This document shows, piece after piece, positions 1 through 7,904 of a stretch of DNA of 64,000 nucleotides. The DNA comes from Granulicella arctica. Lineage in GTDB: Bacteria > Acidobacteriota > Terriglobia > Terriglobales > Acidobacteriaceae. The stretch spans positions 372,001 through 436,000 of the forward strand of contig NZ_JACCCW010000001.1 in NCBI RefSeq assembly GCF_013410065.1, written 5' to 3'. The notes under the pieces were generated by a model. The model was not told where the DNA came from and did no database searches. It saw nothing but the letters and a program-made list of their open reading frames with translations. How positions within the stretch are numbered: the stretch's first letter is position 1; each line of letters opens with the position of its first letter. The translations under genes were made by a program, and so were the position numbers.

Positions 1-44
1 GATAAGTGGTTTCATGGCACTGGCCTTTCTGGGTTGGGAATTAG

Positions 45-2414
45 TCACACAGTCTCGCCTTGGGCAAAGCGATCGATGCCCTCGGTGAGACCGTACTTTT
101 CGATCAGCTTCGACCGGCGCACCCGGTCCTTCGGCTTGGTAGAGAAGATGGCATAGCTGCGCCTATCGAGGTTCAACGTGACGACCTTCGTGATGCCGTC
201 GCGTCGCATGTACAGGGCCTCGCGGGCCTGCAAGCTTTCAAAGAGTGCAATCTGCTGCTCGTTCATCTTGAACAGCTCGGCATAACGCTTTCGGTTGAAG
301 GTCGCATCCTTCAGGAACAGGAACGATGTACAGGAGTTCACGATGCTATCGGCGTTGGCCCCAAGATCGTCGGCGGACTGCCCGATCATGGTGACGCCGC
401 CAAGATTTTTACGAACCGTCTTGATGGAAGCGAGCGCACCGTCAAGGAGCTGCTTGTTCTTCATCGAAGAGAAGATCTCTTCGATGAGGATGTGCTTGGG
501 AACGCCCAGATTGGCGGGGTTGTACAGAACGTCATTGATCCGCCGTAGCAGCCACACCATCAGCGGCTCGATCAGGTCGGCGTATTGCTCGTTGTTCACA
601 CCCTGGAAGTCGAAGCATTGCAGGCGAGAGAGGGAGAGGCTGTCTTCGACGTTGTCAAAGACGGCGTTGTAAATGCCCTTGCCAACCCACTTCGACAGGT
701 AGCGGTCGAGCTTCTTCGGCAGAAAGAGATTCGACAGGCGGCGATTCTCCGGGTCGAGCAGGTACATATCCTGCACGGCCTTGTGGATCACATCATCGTC
801 TTCCGGCTCCAGTTCCGCGCCGCCGTTGGTGAGCAGGAGCTTGATAAACGAGTACAGGAACTTGATGTTGCTTTCGGTCGGCTCCAGCGCAAACGGATTC
901 ACTCTCGGACCGTCTTTGCCGACGCGGTCAACGCGCCCGCCGTACAGCTCCACGACGCTCTCGTAGCTGCCGCCGATGTCAAAAATATAGGTAAAGCCAC
1001 CATACTTCTGCTCCAACGCGATAGCTGCGTTAGCGTGTACGGACTTGCCTGATCCCGTAGGACCGATGATGAGCATGACCCGCACGCCATCCACATACAC
1101 GTCCTGAAAAAATGGCGTCCGGGTGCGTGTCTCGAAGACATTCAGGTACTCGCTATCGAGGTCTTCCGAGTAAGGATGGCCGATGTGTGGAGCGAACACA
1201 GAGGAAAGCCGCGCGTGATGGTCTTCAGCCAGCCACAGCGGGAAGACGTTGAATTTGTGGTTGCCGGGGAACATCGCGTAGAACGCCGATAGGTTGCCAA
1301 GCGTCTCCTCCATCACCTGAGCGCGGGCATCGACGAAGATCCGATGCACTGCGGGGACGGTGTTACGCAACTGCTCCTGGCTGCGCGCTGCTAAGAGCAA
1401 ACACAGGGAGTATTCGCCCTGGGCCTTCTTATCTAGCGAGCGGATGACATCGCTAAGGTCATCGACGCTGTTGTTGGCAGCCTTCGCACCAGCCCCGGTT
1501 TCGAGCGAGGCGGTATCGCGCCCGCTCATCACTCGTGTCAAGACTCCAACCTTGAAGAATGAGATGAACTTCTCCTGAGCGTCGATCTCGCTGCGGGCCG
1601 CTGTCGTCGATTTGGGTCGCCATGATGAGCAGAAGACACTATCGCAGTCGAGCGTGAGCAGGCCGGAGAAGAGGCAAGGCCTCGACGCCTCCGGCGTCAT
1701 CTTGAGGGAGAACGTCTGCACATGGCGCTTGCCCACCTGGAGGTAATCGCTATGCCATGCAACCGGACTCTTCACGATCTGGCGGTCTACGCCGGTATCG
1801 CTGCGGAGATGGTCATGCTCGGCCCATTCCTCAAGGTTGAATAGGTAGCTGAAGAACTGGAAGGCATGGGCCTTGTCGAGCAGCCGCAGGCCCAGCGCGC
1901 TGCCAAGATGACTCTGAAGGATCGTTGCTGTCTTCTCAAGCTCCGCGAGCATCCGTGATGTATCCACGGCGTTCTCCTGCGGCTTTTGCTCGAACGCTTT
2001 CACCTGCGACGGCTCCAGCGTAAGGCACCAGTACAGGTCGATACGGCGAAACGCGGCTGTCTTTTCAAGATGGGTAAGGCGGTCTGTAACAAACACCTCT
2101 GTGGCAGGATTCGCGTATCTGGTCTGCCTGGGAAGATTGAAACCAGACATGACACGGGTGTACTGATAGAGGCATGACCCCTCGGGCAGGCCGCGCAAGG
2201 CCCCTTCGATGGAGCGCATTCGCGAGTCCAACTCCAGATCGGTCAAGCCCTCTTCATCGATCCCGGTGAGCGCGAACAGGCATCCGTAACCGCCCCCTTT
2301 AAGGGCGAAGATGCTCGGGCCGACGAAGCGTGCAATTGGAACGATGCTGCACGCGGCCCCGGCCTTCGCAAACCACGGCGTATGTTTCGATTGCTCAGTG
2401 TTTGCGCGGGTCAT
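45..2414 (-). CDS. virB4: VirB4/TrbE-family conjugative transfer ATPase
   Basis: This is the cytoplasmic ATPase that energises pilus assembly and substrate transfer in type IV secretion. The 789-residue length is typical of VirB4/TrbE proteins. A Walker A motif (GPTGSGKS) lies at about residue 450. A Walker-B-like stretch (HILIEEIF) follows, and then the conserved region around MIGQSADDL and the C-terminal part with FLKDATFNRKRY. The start overlaps the end of the upstream virB3-like gene by 20 bases, so the two are translationally coupled. The gene order virB2-virB3-virB4 is the canonical one. Plasmid and ICE origins cannot be told apart from this gene alone, but the neighbouring integrase and tRNA favour an ICE. 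Confidence 0.9.
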   Translation of the reverse strand: MTRANTEQSKHTPWFAKAGAACSIVPIARFVGPSIFALKGGGYGCLFALTGIDEEGLTDLELDSRMRSIEGALRGLPEGSCLYQYTRVMSGFNLPRQTRYANPATEVFVTDRLTHLEKTAAFRRIDLYWCLTLEPSQVKAFEQKPQENAVDTSRMLAELEKTATILQSHLGSALGLRLLDKAHAFQFFSYLFNLEEWAEHDHLRSDTGVDRQIVKSPVAWHSDYLQVGKRHVQTFSLKMTPEASRPCLFSGLLTLDCDSVFCSSWRPKSTTAARSEIDAQEKFISFFKVGVLTRVMSGRDTASLETGAGAKAANNSVDDLSDVIRSLDKKAQGEYSLCLLLAARSQEQLRNTVPAVHRIFVDARAQVMEETLGNLSAFYAMFPGNHKFNVFPLWLAEDHHARLSSVFAPHIGHPYSEDLDSEYLNVFETRTRTPFFQDVYVDGVRVMLIIGPTGSGKSVHANAAIALEQKYGGFTYIFDIGGSYESVVELYGGRVDRVGKDGPRVNPFALEPTESNIKFLYSFIKLLLTNGGAELEPEDDDVIHKAVQDMYLLDPENRRLSNLFLPKKLDRYLSKWVGKGIYNAVFDNVEDSLSLSRLQCFDFQGVNNEQYADLIEPLMVWLLRRINDVLYNPANLGVPKHILIEEIFSSMKNKQLLDGALASIKTVRKNLGGVTMIGQSADDLGANADSIVNSCTSFLFLKDATFNRKRYAELFKMNEQQIALFESLQAREALYMRRDGITKVVTLNLDRRSYAIFSTKPKDRVRRSKLIEKYGLTEGIDRFAQGETV

Positions 2415-2658
2415 AGTAGCTCTTTTGGTTGAGGCCCAGGCCCCACAGTTGGAACATCTTTGGGTGTTTGCGGACGATCAACCACGCTGCAACAGCAAGC
2501 GTGGGAAAGGCCAGCATCGCCAACAAGCGAAAACCAACGAGGAAAACCGTTACGCAGACGAATACGATCGCCATCCATGCTGTAAGATCGAGACCAAGCT
2601 TGGCTCTCGGTCGATTCAGCGCTTGATTGATCGGTAACGGCTCTCCCCGCTTGGTCAT
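2395..2658 (-). CDS. virB3: VirB3-like inner-membrane protein of type IV secretion
   Basis: This small protein (87 residues) has two closely spaced hydrophobic segments at about residues 28-60, preceded by a short N-terminus with the NQALNRP pattern seen in VirB3/TrbD proteins. VirB3 sits in the inner membrane and works with VirB4 in pilus biogenesis. In some systems the two are fused, which fits the overlap seen here. The gene lies between a pilin-like gene (13 bases upstream) and virB4. The assignment rests on size, membrane topology and gene order. Confidence 0.8.
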   Translation of the reverse strand: MTKRGEPLPINQALNRPRAKLGLDLTAWMAIVFVCVTVFLVGFRLLAMLAFPTLAVAAWLIVRKHPKMFQLWGLGLNQKSYYDPRKH

Positions 2659-2671
2659 GTCGATGTACCTC

Positions 2672-3067
2672 CTACATCGACTGCCCGGTCAGAGAGCCGA
2701 TCCAACCAGCTCCCCAGCCGAGCACTCCGGCACCGAACAGCGCACCGAAGAGTCCTGGGATGGCATCTTGAAAACGCCCACTCATCATGCGGATTCCGGC
2801 GAAGATCAGACCGCCGAAGCAGATGACCGCACCCGCAAAAATCGCGAAGGTTTTGAAGGTCGTCATAAGCGTTGTAGCACCGGAGAAGTCCATCGTTCCC
2901 TGGGCATGAGCAATGCTTGTGACTGTGAGCGCGGCAAGCGCCGGCCACATCACACGCGTGGCGCGGAACAGTTTGCGTTTCGAAAAGGGACGGGCCAGTC
3001 GCCTGGCAAGACGGGCTGTGCTGCGGGAGATCACTACGTGGCTGCTGCGTATCATCGGCACCTCCAT
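2672..3067 (-). CDS. virB2: VirB2/TrbC-like conjugative pilin
   Basis: This 131-residue protein has a basic N-terminal extension, then a hydrophobic signal-like stretch that ends in an AHAQ cleavage-like site at about residue 55. Two membrane segments follow (AIFAGAVICFGGLIFAGI and the glycine-rich stretch before WIGSLTGQ). This is the architecture of cyclised or membrane-stored VirB2/TrbC pilins. It is the first gene of the visible transfer operon. An operator-like palindrome lies 77-99 bases upstream of it (see 3121-3168). An internal ATG at 3055 is an alternative start. Sequence identity in this family is always low, so topology and position are the main support. Confidence 0.8.
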   Translation of the reverse strand: MEVPMIRSSHVVISRSTARLARRLARPFSKRKLFRATRVMWPALAALTVTSIAHAQGTMDFSGATTLMTTFKTFAIFAGAVICFGGLIFAGIRMMSGRFQDAIPGLFGALFGAGVLGWGAGWIGSLTGQSM

Positions 3068-3120
3068 CGACTGGTCTCAGTCGGGAATATGCCGTGATGA
3101 TTAGGCTGGGGCTACCCTCG

Positions 3121-3168
3121 CGTCTAATACCTTTTATTTATCGGGTGATACGTTTCAAGTATCACCTC
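3121..3168 (-). promoter_or_regulatory. Operator/promoter unit facing the transfer operon (LysR-type box)
   Basis: Read on the minus strand, this 48-base unit starts with CGA and an inverted repeat at 3144-3166. The repeat has arms GGTGATAC and GTATCACC around a 7-base centre, which makes it ATAC-N7-GTAT, a classical LysR-type box. It is followed by CGATAAAT and TATTAGAC. A nearly identical unit lies at 4384-4431 in the opposite orientation. The end of the unit is 53 bases from the pilin start, so it probably controls the transfer genes. The exact -35 and -10 hexamers are not obvious. Confidence 0.7.
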
Positions 3169-3196
3169 GTTCTATCTCTCAATGTTTCTTCAACTT

Positions 3197-4207
3197 CTAA
3201 CCGATCAGGGTCATCTGAACTGGTCCATCTTTCGCAGGTTGAGGAGGACGATTTCTTGTCGCGGCTGACCGTTGTACAGCAACAGACGCGTTGCTCTTCC
3301 TCATCTCTTTGCTATCTTGAGGCCGTTTCTTGAGGAGCTGCTTCGCCAGTATGGGAACGGTCTTGGGGTGACGCGTCTTGTGATAGATCAAGGCTGTATC
3401 CACGGTCCAGTCAACGCCCACAACGGGACGAGTGGTTAGCTCTTCATCCAAGGTGGTTCCTTCTCGAATCAATGCGAAGCCGTGCCCGCCTTTGACCAGG
3501 GCCTGCATCTCGGAAGGGTGCGATGCGCATGAGTATTCCTCGATCTGTACCCCGGCGTCTGCGAGGAGTTCCAGCAGACGCGCGTGAGCGTCGGGATGTC
3601 GTTGAGGGTGGTAAAGGACGGTGAGATTGACCTGCAAGTCCGAAGCCTGTAGCGATGCTTTCACCGCAAGCGGATCGTCTCGGCGCAGGCACACAACAAG
3701 CCGGTCTCGACTCAACTCTTCGATGCGCAGATCTTGATGCCGTAAAGGCAACGTGACAATTGCGGCATCGACCTTTCCCGAAAGAATCTCTTCCGCCAGA
3801 TGCGCCGTGTCTCCGTGGGTTGGACGCACAGGACAGACGGGAAGGATCTCTTTGTGTAGATCGCAAAAGATGCGAAACAAGCCCGGGTCGACCAGCGGAG
3901 TACATCCGAATCGAACGGAACTAACCTCCCCGCGCTCAATCGCGATGAGTGCGTCAAGCACTTCATCGCGTGTCTCCAGCAGGAACCGGGCTAAGACCTT
4001 GAATGCGACTCCCGTGTCCGTGGGCCGAATCCGCCCGCCCTTCATCTTGCGGAAGAGACGAACCGAAGCGTTCTCCTGGAACTGTCGGGCCTGAACGCTG
4101 AGATTGGGTTGCGCGGTACGCAACTCCTCCGCAGCAGCGCGGAATCCCTGTCTCTCCAGGATCGTCAACAAATATTTGAAATGGCGAAGCTCGGCCCATT
4201 CATACAT
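3197..4207 (-). CDS. LysR-family transcriptional regulator
   Basis: The protein has the LysR layout: an N-terminal winged helix-turn-helix (LRHFKYLLTILERQGFRAAAEEL) with the family's QPNLSVQARQFQE recognition region, then a periplasmic-binding-like effector domain to about residue 290. The ATG at 4207 places the HTH at the N-terminus as expected, whereas a longer frame from 4297 would add 30 unrelated residues. The last 45 residues are basic and of low complexity, which is unusual for the family. The gene lies inside the element between two copies of an ATAC-N7-GTAT palindrome, one facing the transfer operon and one facing the excisionase/integrase genes. A role as the switch for excision and transfer is an inference. 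Confidence 0.88.
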   Translation of the reverse strand: MYEWAELRHFKYLLTILERQGFRAAAEELRTAQPNLSVQARQFQENASVRLFRKMKGGRIRPTDTGVAFKVLARFLLETRDEVLDALIAIERGEVSSVRFGCTPLVDPGLFRIFCDLHKEILPVCPVRPTHGDTAHLAEEILSGKVDAAIVTLPLRHQDLRIEELSRDRLVVCLRRDDPLAVKASLQASDLQVNLTVLYHPQRHPDAHARLLELLADAGVQIEEYSCASHPSEMQALVKGGHGFALIREGTTLDEELTTRPVVGVDWTVDTALIYHKTRHPKTVPILAKQLLKKRPQDSKEMRKSNASVAVQRSAATRNRPPQPAKDGPVQMTLIG

Positions 4208-4383
4208 AACGCACCGCTCGACAAGAAGTAGTAGCGCTCTCGACTCAACTCCGAACGAGCGGGTCAACCGCATCTCCGCCTGTGGAAATTCTGTCAATCT
4301 AAATCCCGCTTATCAACAGAAAAGTGGATTTTGGCCATAATTACTCCGCGCGGCTAAATCCCTGTTTTCGAAGAAGTTGCCCC

Positions 4384-4431
4384 GAGGTGATACGTGAAAC
4401 GTATCACCCGATAAATGGAAAGTATTAGACA
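4384..4431 (+). promoter_or_regulatory. Operator/promoter unit facing the excisionase/integrase genes (LysR-type box)
   Basis: This is the second copy of the unit found inverted at 3121-3168. The palindrome at 4386-4408 has 9-base arms (GGTGATACG and CGTATCACC) around TGAAA and again contains ATAC-N7-GTAT. The downstream part (CGATAAAT...GTATTAGAC) is also conserved. By eye about 44 of 48 positions match the other copy. It ends 77 bases before the excisionase-like start codon, so the two units probably place leftward transfer and rightward excision genes under the same regulator. Confidence 0.7.
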
Positions 4432-4508
4432 GGACTCTTCTGTCGAGAGAGGCTAGGCACATTTCCCGGTATCTTCCGATACCGTCATTCCAAGTTTGGA
4501 GATGCTGT

Positions 4509-4748
4509 ATGGCTTTCGCGGCAAGCGTTCAGCAAATGCCTTCCAGGGACGTGCTTCTGACCGTTGAGGACGTTGCTCAACGACTGAACGTCACGAAGGA
4601 TTGGGTATGGGATCACTCCTCACGCAAGGCTCCTTACCTACCTGTCATTCGCATGAGCGACGGCGTACTTCGCTATCGCTTGAGCGAGGTTGACGAGTTC
4701 GTTAGCGAACGGGAACGCCTCTCGGCAATGCGGCGGAAACGCCGGTAA
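4509..4748 (+). CDS. Excisionase-like helix-turn-helix protein (AlpA/Xis type)
   Basis: This 79-residue protein is essentially one helix-turn-helix domain of the MerR-like/AlpA type. The stretch LLTVEDVAQRLNVTKDWVWDHS matches the first helix-turn-helix of excisionase-family DNA-binding proteins, and YRLSEVDEFV the closing part. GGAG lies 9 bases before the ATG. It is transcribed with the integrase 68 bases downstream. Such proteins bend DNA at att sites to direct integrase toward excision, or act as activators of element genes. The two roles cannot be distinguished here. Confidence 0.8.
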   Translation: MAFAASVQQMPSRDVLLTVEDVAQRLNVTKDWVWDHSSRKAPYLPVIRMSDGVLRYRLSEVDEFVSERERLSAMRRKRR

Positions 4749-4816
4749 ATCAGCAGAAATGACGGTAAAATAGAGGCAGCCCTGCTCGTATTTCCCCCAC
4801 AGAAATCGAGGCATCG

Positions 4817-6166
4817 ATGGGCAAGTCGCATCAGAAGGGCTGGATCATCCTTCGCGGTAAGAAGTGGTACGGATACTTCCGCCGAGAAGTGATCGATCCT
4901 GCAACCAATCAACCAAAAGCTACGATCGTCCCAGTAGTTCTCGGGGCCAAATCGGAGCTTTCAAAGTTCGAAGCGAAGGAAGCGCTGGAACGCGAGATCA
5001 CCAGGGTCACAGGGTCCATTTCCAATGACCGATCTGCAACCAATGTTTCCGTAACCTTCGGATGGTTCGTTCGCAACCGCTTCTTTCCGTTGAAGGAAGC
5101 AGATTGGAGGGAGGAAACTGCGAAGGTGAAGAAGTATCTCATTGAGGCGGATCTCATCCAGAAGTTCGATGAAGACCGGCTTGAGGACATCGACAAGTTC
5201 GCCTTGCAGACGCATCTCAACAGACTGGCCAAGATTCAATCGAAAGACAGGGTGCTCCAGATCCGGGCTTACATGCAGGCCATCTTTTCGGAGGCAGTCG
5301 ATCAGGACTTTCTATCGAAAGATCCAGCTCGTAAGGTCAAAGTTCCGGCTCACCTTCGTGAGACGGACAAGACTGTCCTGACCTGGGACCAACTCAGAAG
5401 CGCTTTGGATCATCTCGAACTGCGTGACCGGATCATTCTCGAACTCGACATGACGAATGCACTTCGCCCCAGCGAGTTGTTTGGACTGAGATGGAAATGC
5501 TTTGATCGCGCAGCACACGCGATGACTCTCGTGGAAACAACTTACATGGGAGAGATTCGCGATTGGGGAAAGACGAAGGGTAGTCTCCGCACCATTCCCC
5601 TTTCGAGAGACCTGACCAAAGAGCTTTGTGCTTGGGAACTTGAGTGTCCTGACATATCCCCCAACGCGTTCATCTTTCCGAACAACAATGGAGGATTCAT
5701 CGACACGGGCAACTATCGGAAACGAGTGCTGCACAAGTTGGCTCGCGACCTGAAACTGCCCAAGCTCACGTTTCAAGTCATCCGGCGCTCGATTGCAACC
5801 TTGGCTCAGAAGAAAGGAACGGTGAAGGACGTGCAGGGTGTACTGCGACACTCTCGCGCGGCAACGACCACCGACGTCTACATGCAGGAGATTCCAGAAG
5901 GCGTGCGGGCTACGATCGATTCCATCCATCGCGAGCTGCGGAAGGGCACCAAATCCGGAGTTGCAGGGTTTGGAAGAAAGAAGGAAGCACCCCGATCCAC
6001 CGAGAAAAAGGTGGGTGTCGGGAACGGCAAGACCGGAGTTTCTGTAGGCCGCAAATTGCAGGAGAGGAGGAGCGTAGGCGATTTCAAAACCCGTTCGCAG
6101 AAAGGTTTTGAAAATTTGCTACCAAATGCTACCAAGCCGGGAGAGGCGGAGCCGCTAAGTTGTTGA
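4817..6166 (+). CDS. int: Tyrosine-type site-specific integrase
   Basis: This 449-residue tyrosine recombinase has an N-terminal arm-binding/SAM-like region and a catalytic domain from about residue 190. Visible catalytic elements are the first arginine (NALRPSELFGLRW), the second arginine in TFQVIRRS, the RHSRAATTTDVY block and the terminal nucleophile tyrosine in DVYMQ. The His of the usual H-x-x-R box is Gln here (QVIR). The C-terminal 70 residues after the catalytic tyrosine are basic and low in complexity. The gene ends 5 bases from the tRNA-Ala 3' end, which strongly suggests this tRNA is the integration target of the element. Confidence 0.92.
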   Translation: MGKSHQKGWIILRGKKWYGYFRREVIDPATNQPKATIVPVVLGAKSELSKFEAKEALEREITRVTGSISNDRSATNVSVTFGWFVRNRFFPLKEADWREETAKVKKYLIEADLIQKFDEDRLEDIDKFALQTHLNRLAKIQSKDRVLQIRAYMQAIFSEAVDQDFLSKDPARKVKVPAHLRETDKTVLTWDQLRSALDHLELRDRIILELDMTNALRPSELFGLRWKCFDRAAHAMTLVETTYMGEIRDWGKTKGSLRTIPLSRDLTKELCAWELECPDISPNAFIFPNNNGGFIDTGNYRKRVLHKLARDLKLPKLTFQVIRRSIATLAQKKGTVKDVQGVLRHSRAATTTDVYMQEIPEGVRATIDSIHRELRKGTKSGVAGFGRKKEAPRSTEKKVGVGNGKTGVSVGRKLQERRSVGDFKTRSQKGFENLLPNATKPGEAEPLSC

Positions 6167-6171
6167 TTTAT

Positions 6172-6200
6172 TGGTGGACCTGATCGGGATCGAACCGATG
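6172..6200. other. Probable attachment site (attR) in the tRNA-Ala 3' end
   Basis: Tyrosine integrases of this type usually recombine within the 3' half of a tRNA gene, with the element reconstituting that end. Here the integrase lies directly against the 3' end of the tRNA. The core should be a short identical stretch of the tRNA that also occurs at the left end of the element, outside this window, so its exact length cannot be read. Confidence 0.55.
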
Positions 6201-6247
6201 ACCTCTTCCATGCCATGGAAGCGCGCTCCCAGCTGCGCCACAGGCCC
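6172..6247 (-). tRNA. tRNA-Ala (anticodon GGC)
   Basis: On the minus strand a full cloverleaf can be drawn. The acceptor stem GGGCCTG pairs with CAGGTCC (one G-U pair). The anticodon stem CTTCC/GGAAG encloses the loop ATGGCAT with anticodon GGC. The T arm contains GGTTCGATCC, the discriminator base is A, and an encoded CCA ends at 6172. The 3' end faces the integrase gene. Confidence 0.95.
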
Positions 6248-6435
6248 ACTCTCGGGAAGGACTCTCTCTATTTTGGCCGACGCAGCGATATTCGTCAAAC
6301 TCAATGGGAACTTATTTACCCTCTCCCGGTGTCTAATTCCTTAGAGTGAGCGAGCACTCGGTCGCCGGCGGCGTAGTTTTTCTCTCGACAGGTTGCATGC
6401 TGGGCTGTGAGATCGTAAGGTAGAGGGCACCCGAT

Positions 6436-7140
6436 ATGCAGGCGGGCATGGCAATGGATCTGGCGGGCGCAATCGGAATCAGAACGGAAGACGCTGCTCT
6501 TGTGAGCGACCTCAAGGCCGGCTCAGAGCAGGCGTTTGCTCTGTTGATCGCGCAGTACCACCAGCCACTCTATTCGCTGATCGCGCGCAGTATTCAGGAT
6601 CCCGCGGATGCCGCCGATATTACGCAAGAGGTCTTCATCAAGGTCTTTCGCAGCATTCGCGGCTTTCATGGCGAAGCAAGCCTACGAACATGGCTCTACC
6701 GCATTGCCTTACATGAAGCCTCGAATCAGCGGCGTTGGTGGTCGCGGCACAAGCGGCAGGAGATCACCATCGATTCTTCCGCCAACGAGCATGACGAAGA
6801 GGGCGAGATGCCGTTGCTACGCGCCACGCTAGCCGATGGCCGCGAATCACCGTTCGATCACGCGGTCCAGAAGCAGGTCCGAGAGCGGGTCGAATCCGCG
6901 CTCCAGCAGCTTCCAGAGGTCTACCGTACGGTGGTCATTCTGCGCGAGATCGAAGGGTTTGCCTACGAAGAGATCGCCGAGATCCTCGACGTAAACCTCG
7001 GGACAGTGAAGTCGCGTCTGACGCGAGGGCGCGCCGCGCTGCGTGGTGTTCTTGTTGATGCGGAAACTACAGAGGCGAACCGCTTTGCCCAGGTACGTTC
7101 CGGCGACCGACTCTTTTCGCCGGCACGGAGCATCCGATGA
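6436..7140 (+). CDS. ECF-type RNA polymerase sigma factor (RpoE-like)
   Basis: The protein (234 residues) has sigma region 2 with DAADITQEVFIKVFRSIRGFHG and the WLYRIALHEASNQRR segment. It also has sigma region 4 with LPEVYRTVVILREIEGFAYEEIAEILDVNLGTVKSRLTRGR, a helix-turn-helix that reads -35 elements. Its stop overlaps the start of the next gene (ATGA at 7137-7140), a zinc-finger anti-sigma factor, so the two form a coupled sigma/anti-sigma pair. The first ATG is used. Met5 and Met7 are possible alternatives. The target regulon is not visible. Confidence 0.93.
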   Translation: MQAGMAMDLAGAIGIRTEDAALVSDLKAGSEQAFALLIAQYHQPLYSLIARSIQDPADAADITQEVFIKVFRSIRGFHGEASLRTWLYRIALHEASNQRRWWSRHKRQEITIDSSANEHDEEGEMPLLRATLADGRESPFDHAVQKQVRERVESALQQLPEVYRTVVILREIEGFAYEEIAEILDVNLGTVKSRLTRGRAALRGVLVDAETTEANRFAQVRSGDRLFSPARSIR

Positions 7141-7835
7141 GCATGACTCCTCACTTAGAATCGCAGTGCGAAAGCGTTCGGGCGTCTTTTTCGGACTATC
7201 TGGACGGAGCCATCAGCGGCCACGCGATGCAGCAGATCGCGCAACATCTTGAAGCATGTCCGGCCTGTACGCAGGAATTTGCCGCATGGCGGACCGTGCA
7301 GGATTCAGTGGCGATGTTGCGACCGGCCAAGGCTCCGGAGAACCTGGGTTTGAAGCTGCGGCTCGCCATCTCACGCGAACGGGTGAAGCACTCCTCGAGC
7401 ATCTTCGACACGATCGCCTTGCGCTGGGAGAACGCCGTGCGTCCCATGCTGATCCAGGTCTCTGCTGGATTTGCTGTTGCCGTGATGCTTTTAGGATCGA
7501 TCGGATTTTTGCTGGGAGCTGTGGCCGCCCCCCCGGCCGTTCTGGCAAACGACGAGCCGCTTGGAGCGATGACAGCGCCCCATTATCTCTACTCGGCGGA
7601 GCAACCGCGGGCAGTTGTTACAGATCGTGACGCGACAATCGTGGTGGAGGCGCAGGTGAATGCGCGTGGTCAAGTGTACGACTATGACATTGTCTCCGGA
7701 CCGAACGATCCTGTAGTCCGGAGCCAGGTCGTGGATCAGCTGCTACTGAGCGTCTTCGAGCCCGCGCGCGTGTTTGGCTCTCCGGTGCGCGGCAGGGTCG
7801 TACTTACCTTTGCGGGCGTATCGGTGCGCGGCTAA
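7137..7835 (+). CDS. Membrane-bound anti-sigma factor with zinc-finger domain
   Basis: The N-terminus contains the zinc anti-sigma signature H-x3-C-x2-C (QHLEACPACTQEF, residues 38-50), which binds the sigma factor encoded just upstream. One membrane segment follows (SAGFAVAVMLLGSIGFLLGAV, about residues 112-132). The extracytoplasmic part ends in a TonB-C/energy-transducer-like fold (VEAQVNARGQVYDYDIVSGP...VRGRVVLTF). Envelope stress sensed outside is presumably relayed by releasing the sigma factor. The mechanism is inferred from the family. Confidence 0.88.
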   Translation: MSMTPHLESQCESVRASFSDYLDGAISGHAMQQIAQHLEACPACTQEFAAWRTVQDSVAMLRPAKAPENLGLKLRLAISRERVKHSSSIFDTIALRWENAVRPMLIQVSAGFAVAVMLLGSIGFLLGAVAAPPAVLANDEPLGAMTAPHYLYSAEQPRAVVTDRDATIVVEAQVNARGQVYDYDIVSGPNDPVVRSQVVDQLLLSVFEPARVFGSPVRGRVVLTFAGVSVRG

Positions 7836-7904
7836 TTCCGCCGCATGCTCCTTGCCTGTCCTCCCCGCCTCCCATAAGCTAAGAACGAGCGTCGAATCCC
7901 TATC

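Larger units (their letters stand above)
1..6200. mobile_element. Right end of an integrative and conjugative element
   Basis: This segment carries the hallmarks of an ICE end. Type IV secretion genes (VirB2, VirB3 and VirB4-like) run leftward out of the window, and a LysR regulator, an excisionase-like HTH protein and a tyrosine integrase follow. The integrase stop codon lies 5 bases from the 3' end of a tRNA-Ala gene, the usual place for integration. The element continues to the left of position 1, so relaxase, coupling protein and left att site are not visible. The exact right border is uncertain. It should lie within the 3' part of the tRNA gene, between about 6172 and 6200. Confidence 0.8.
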
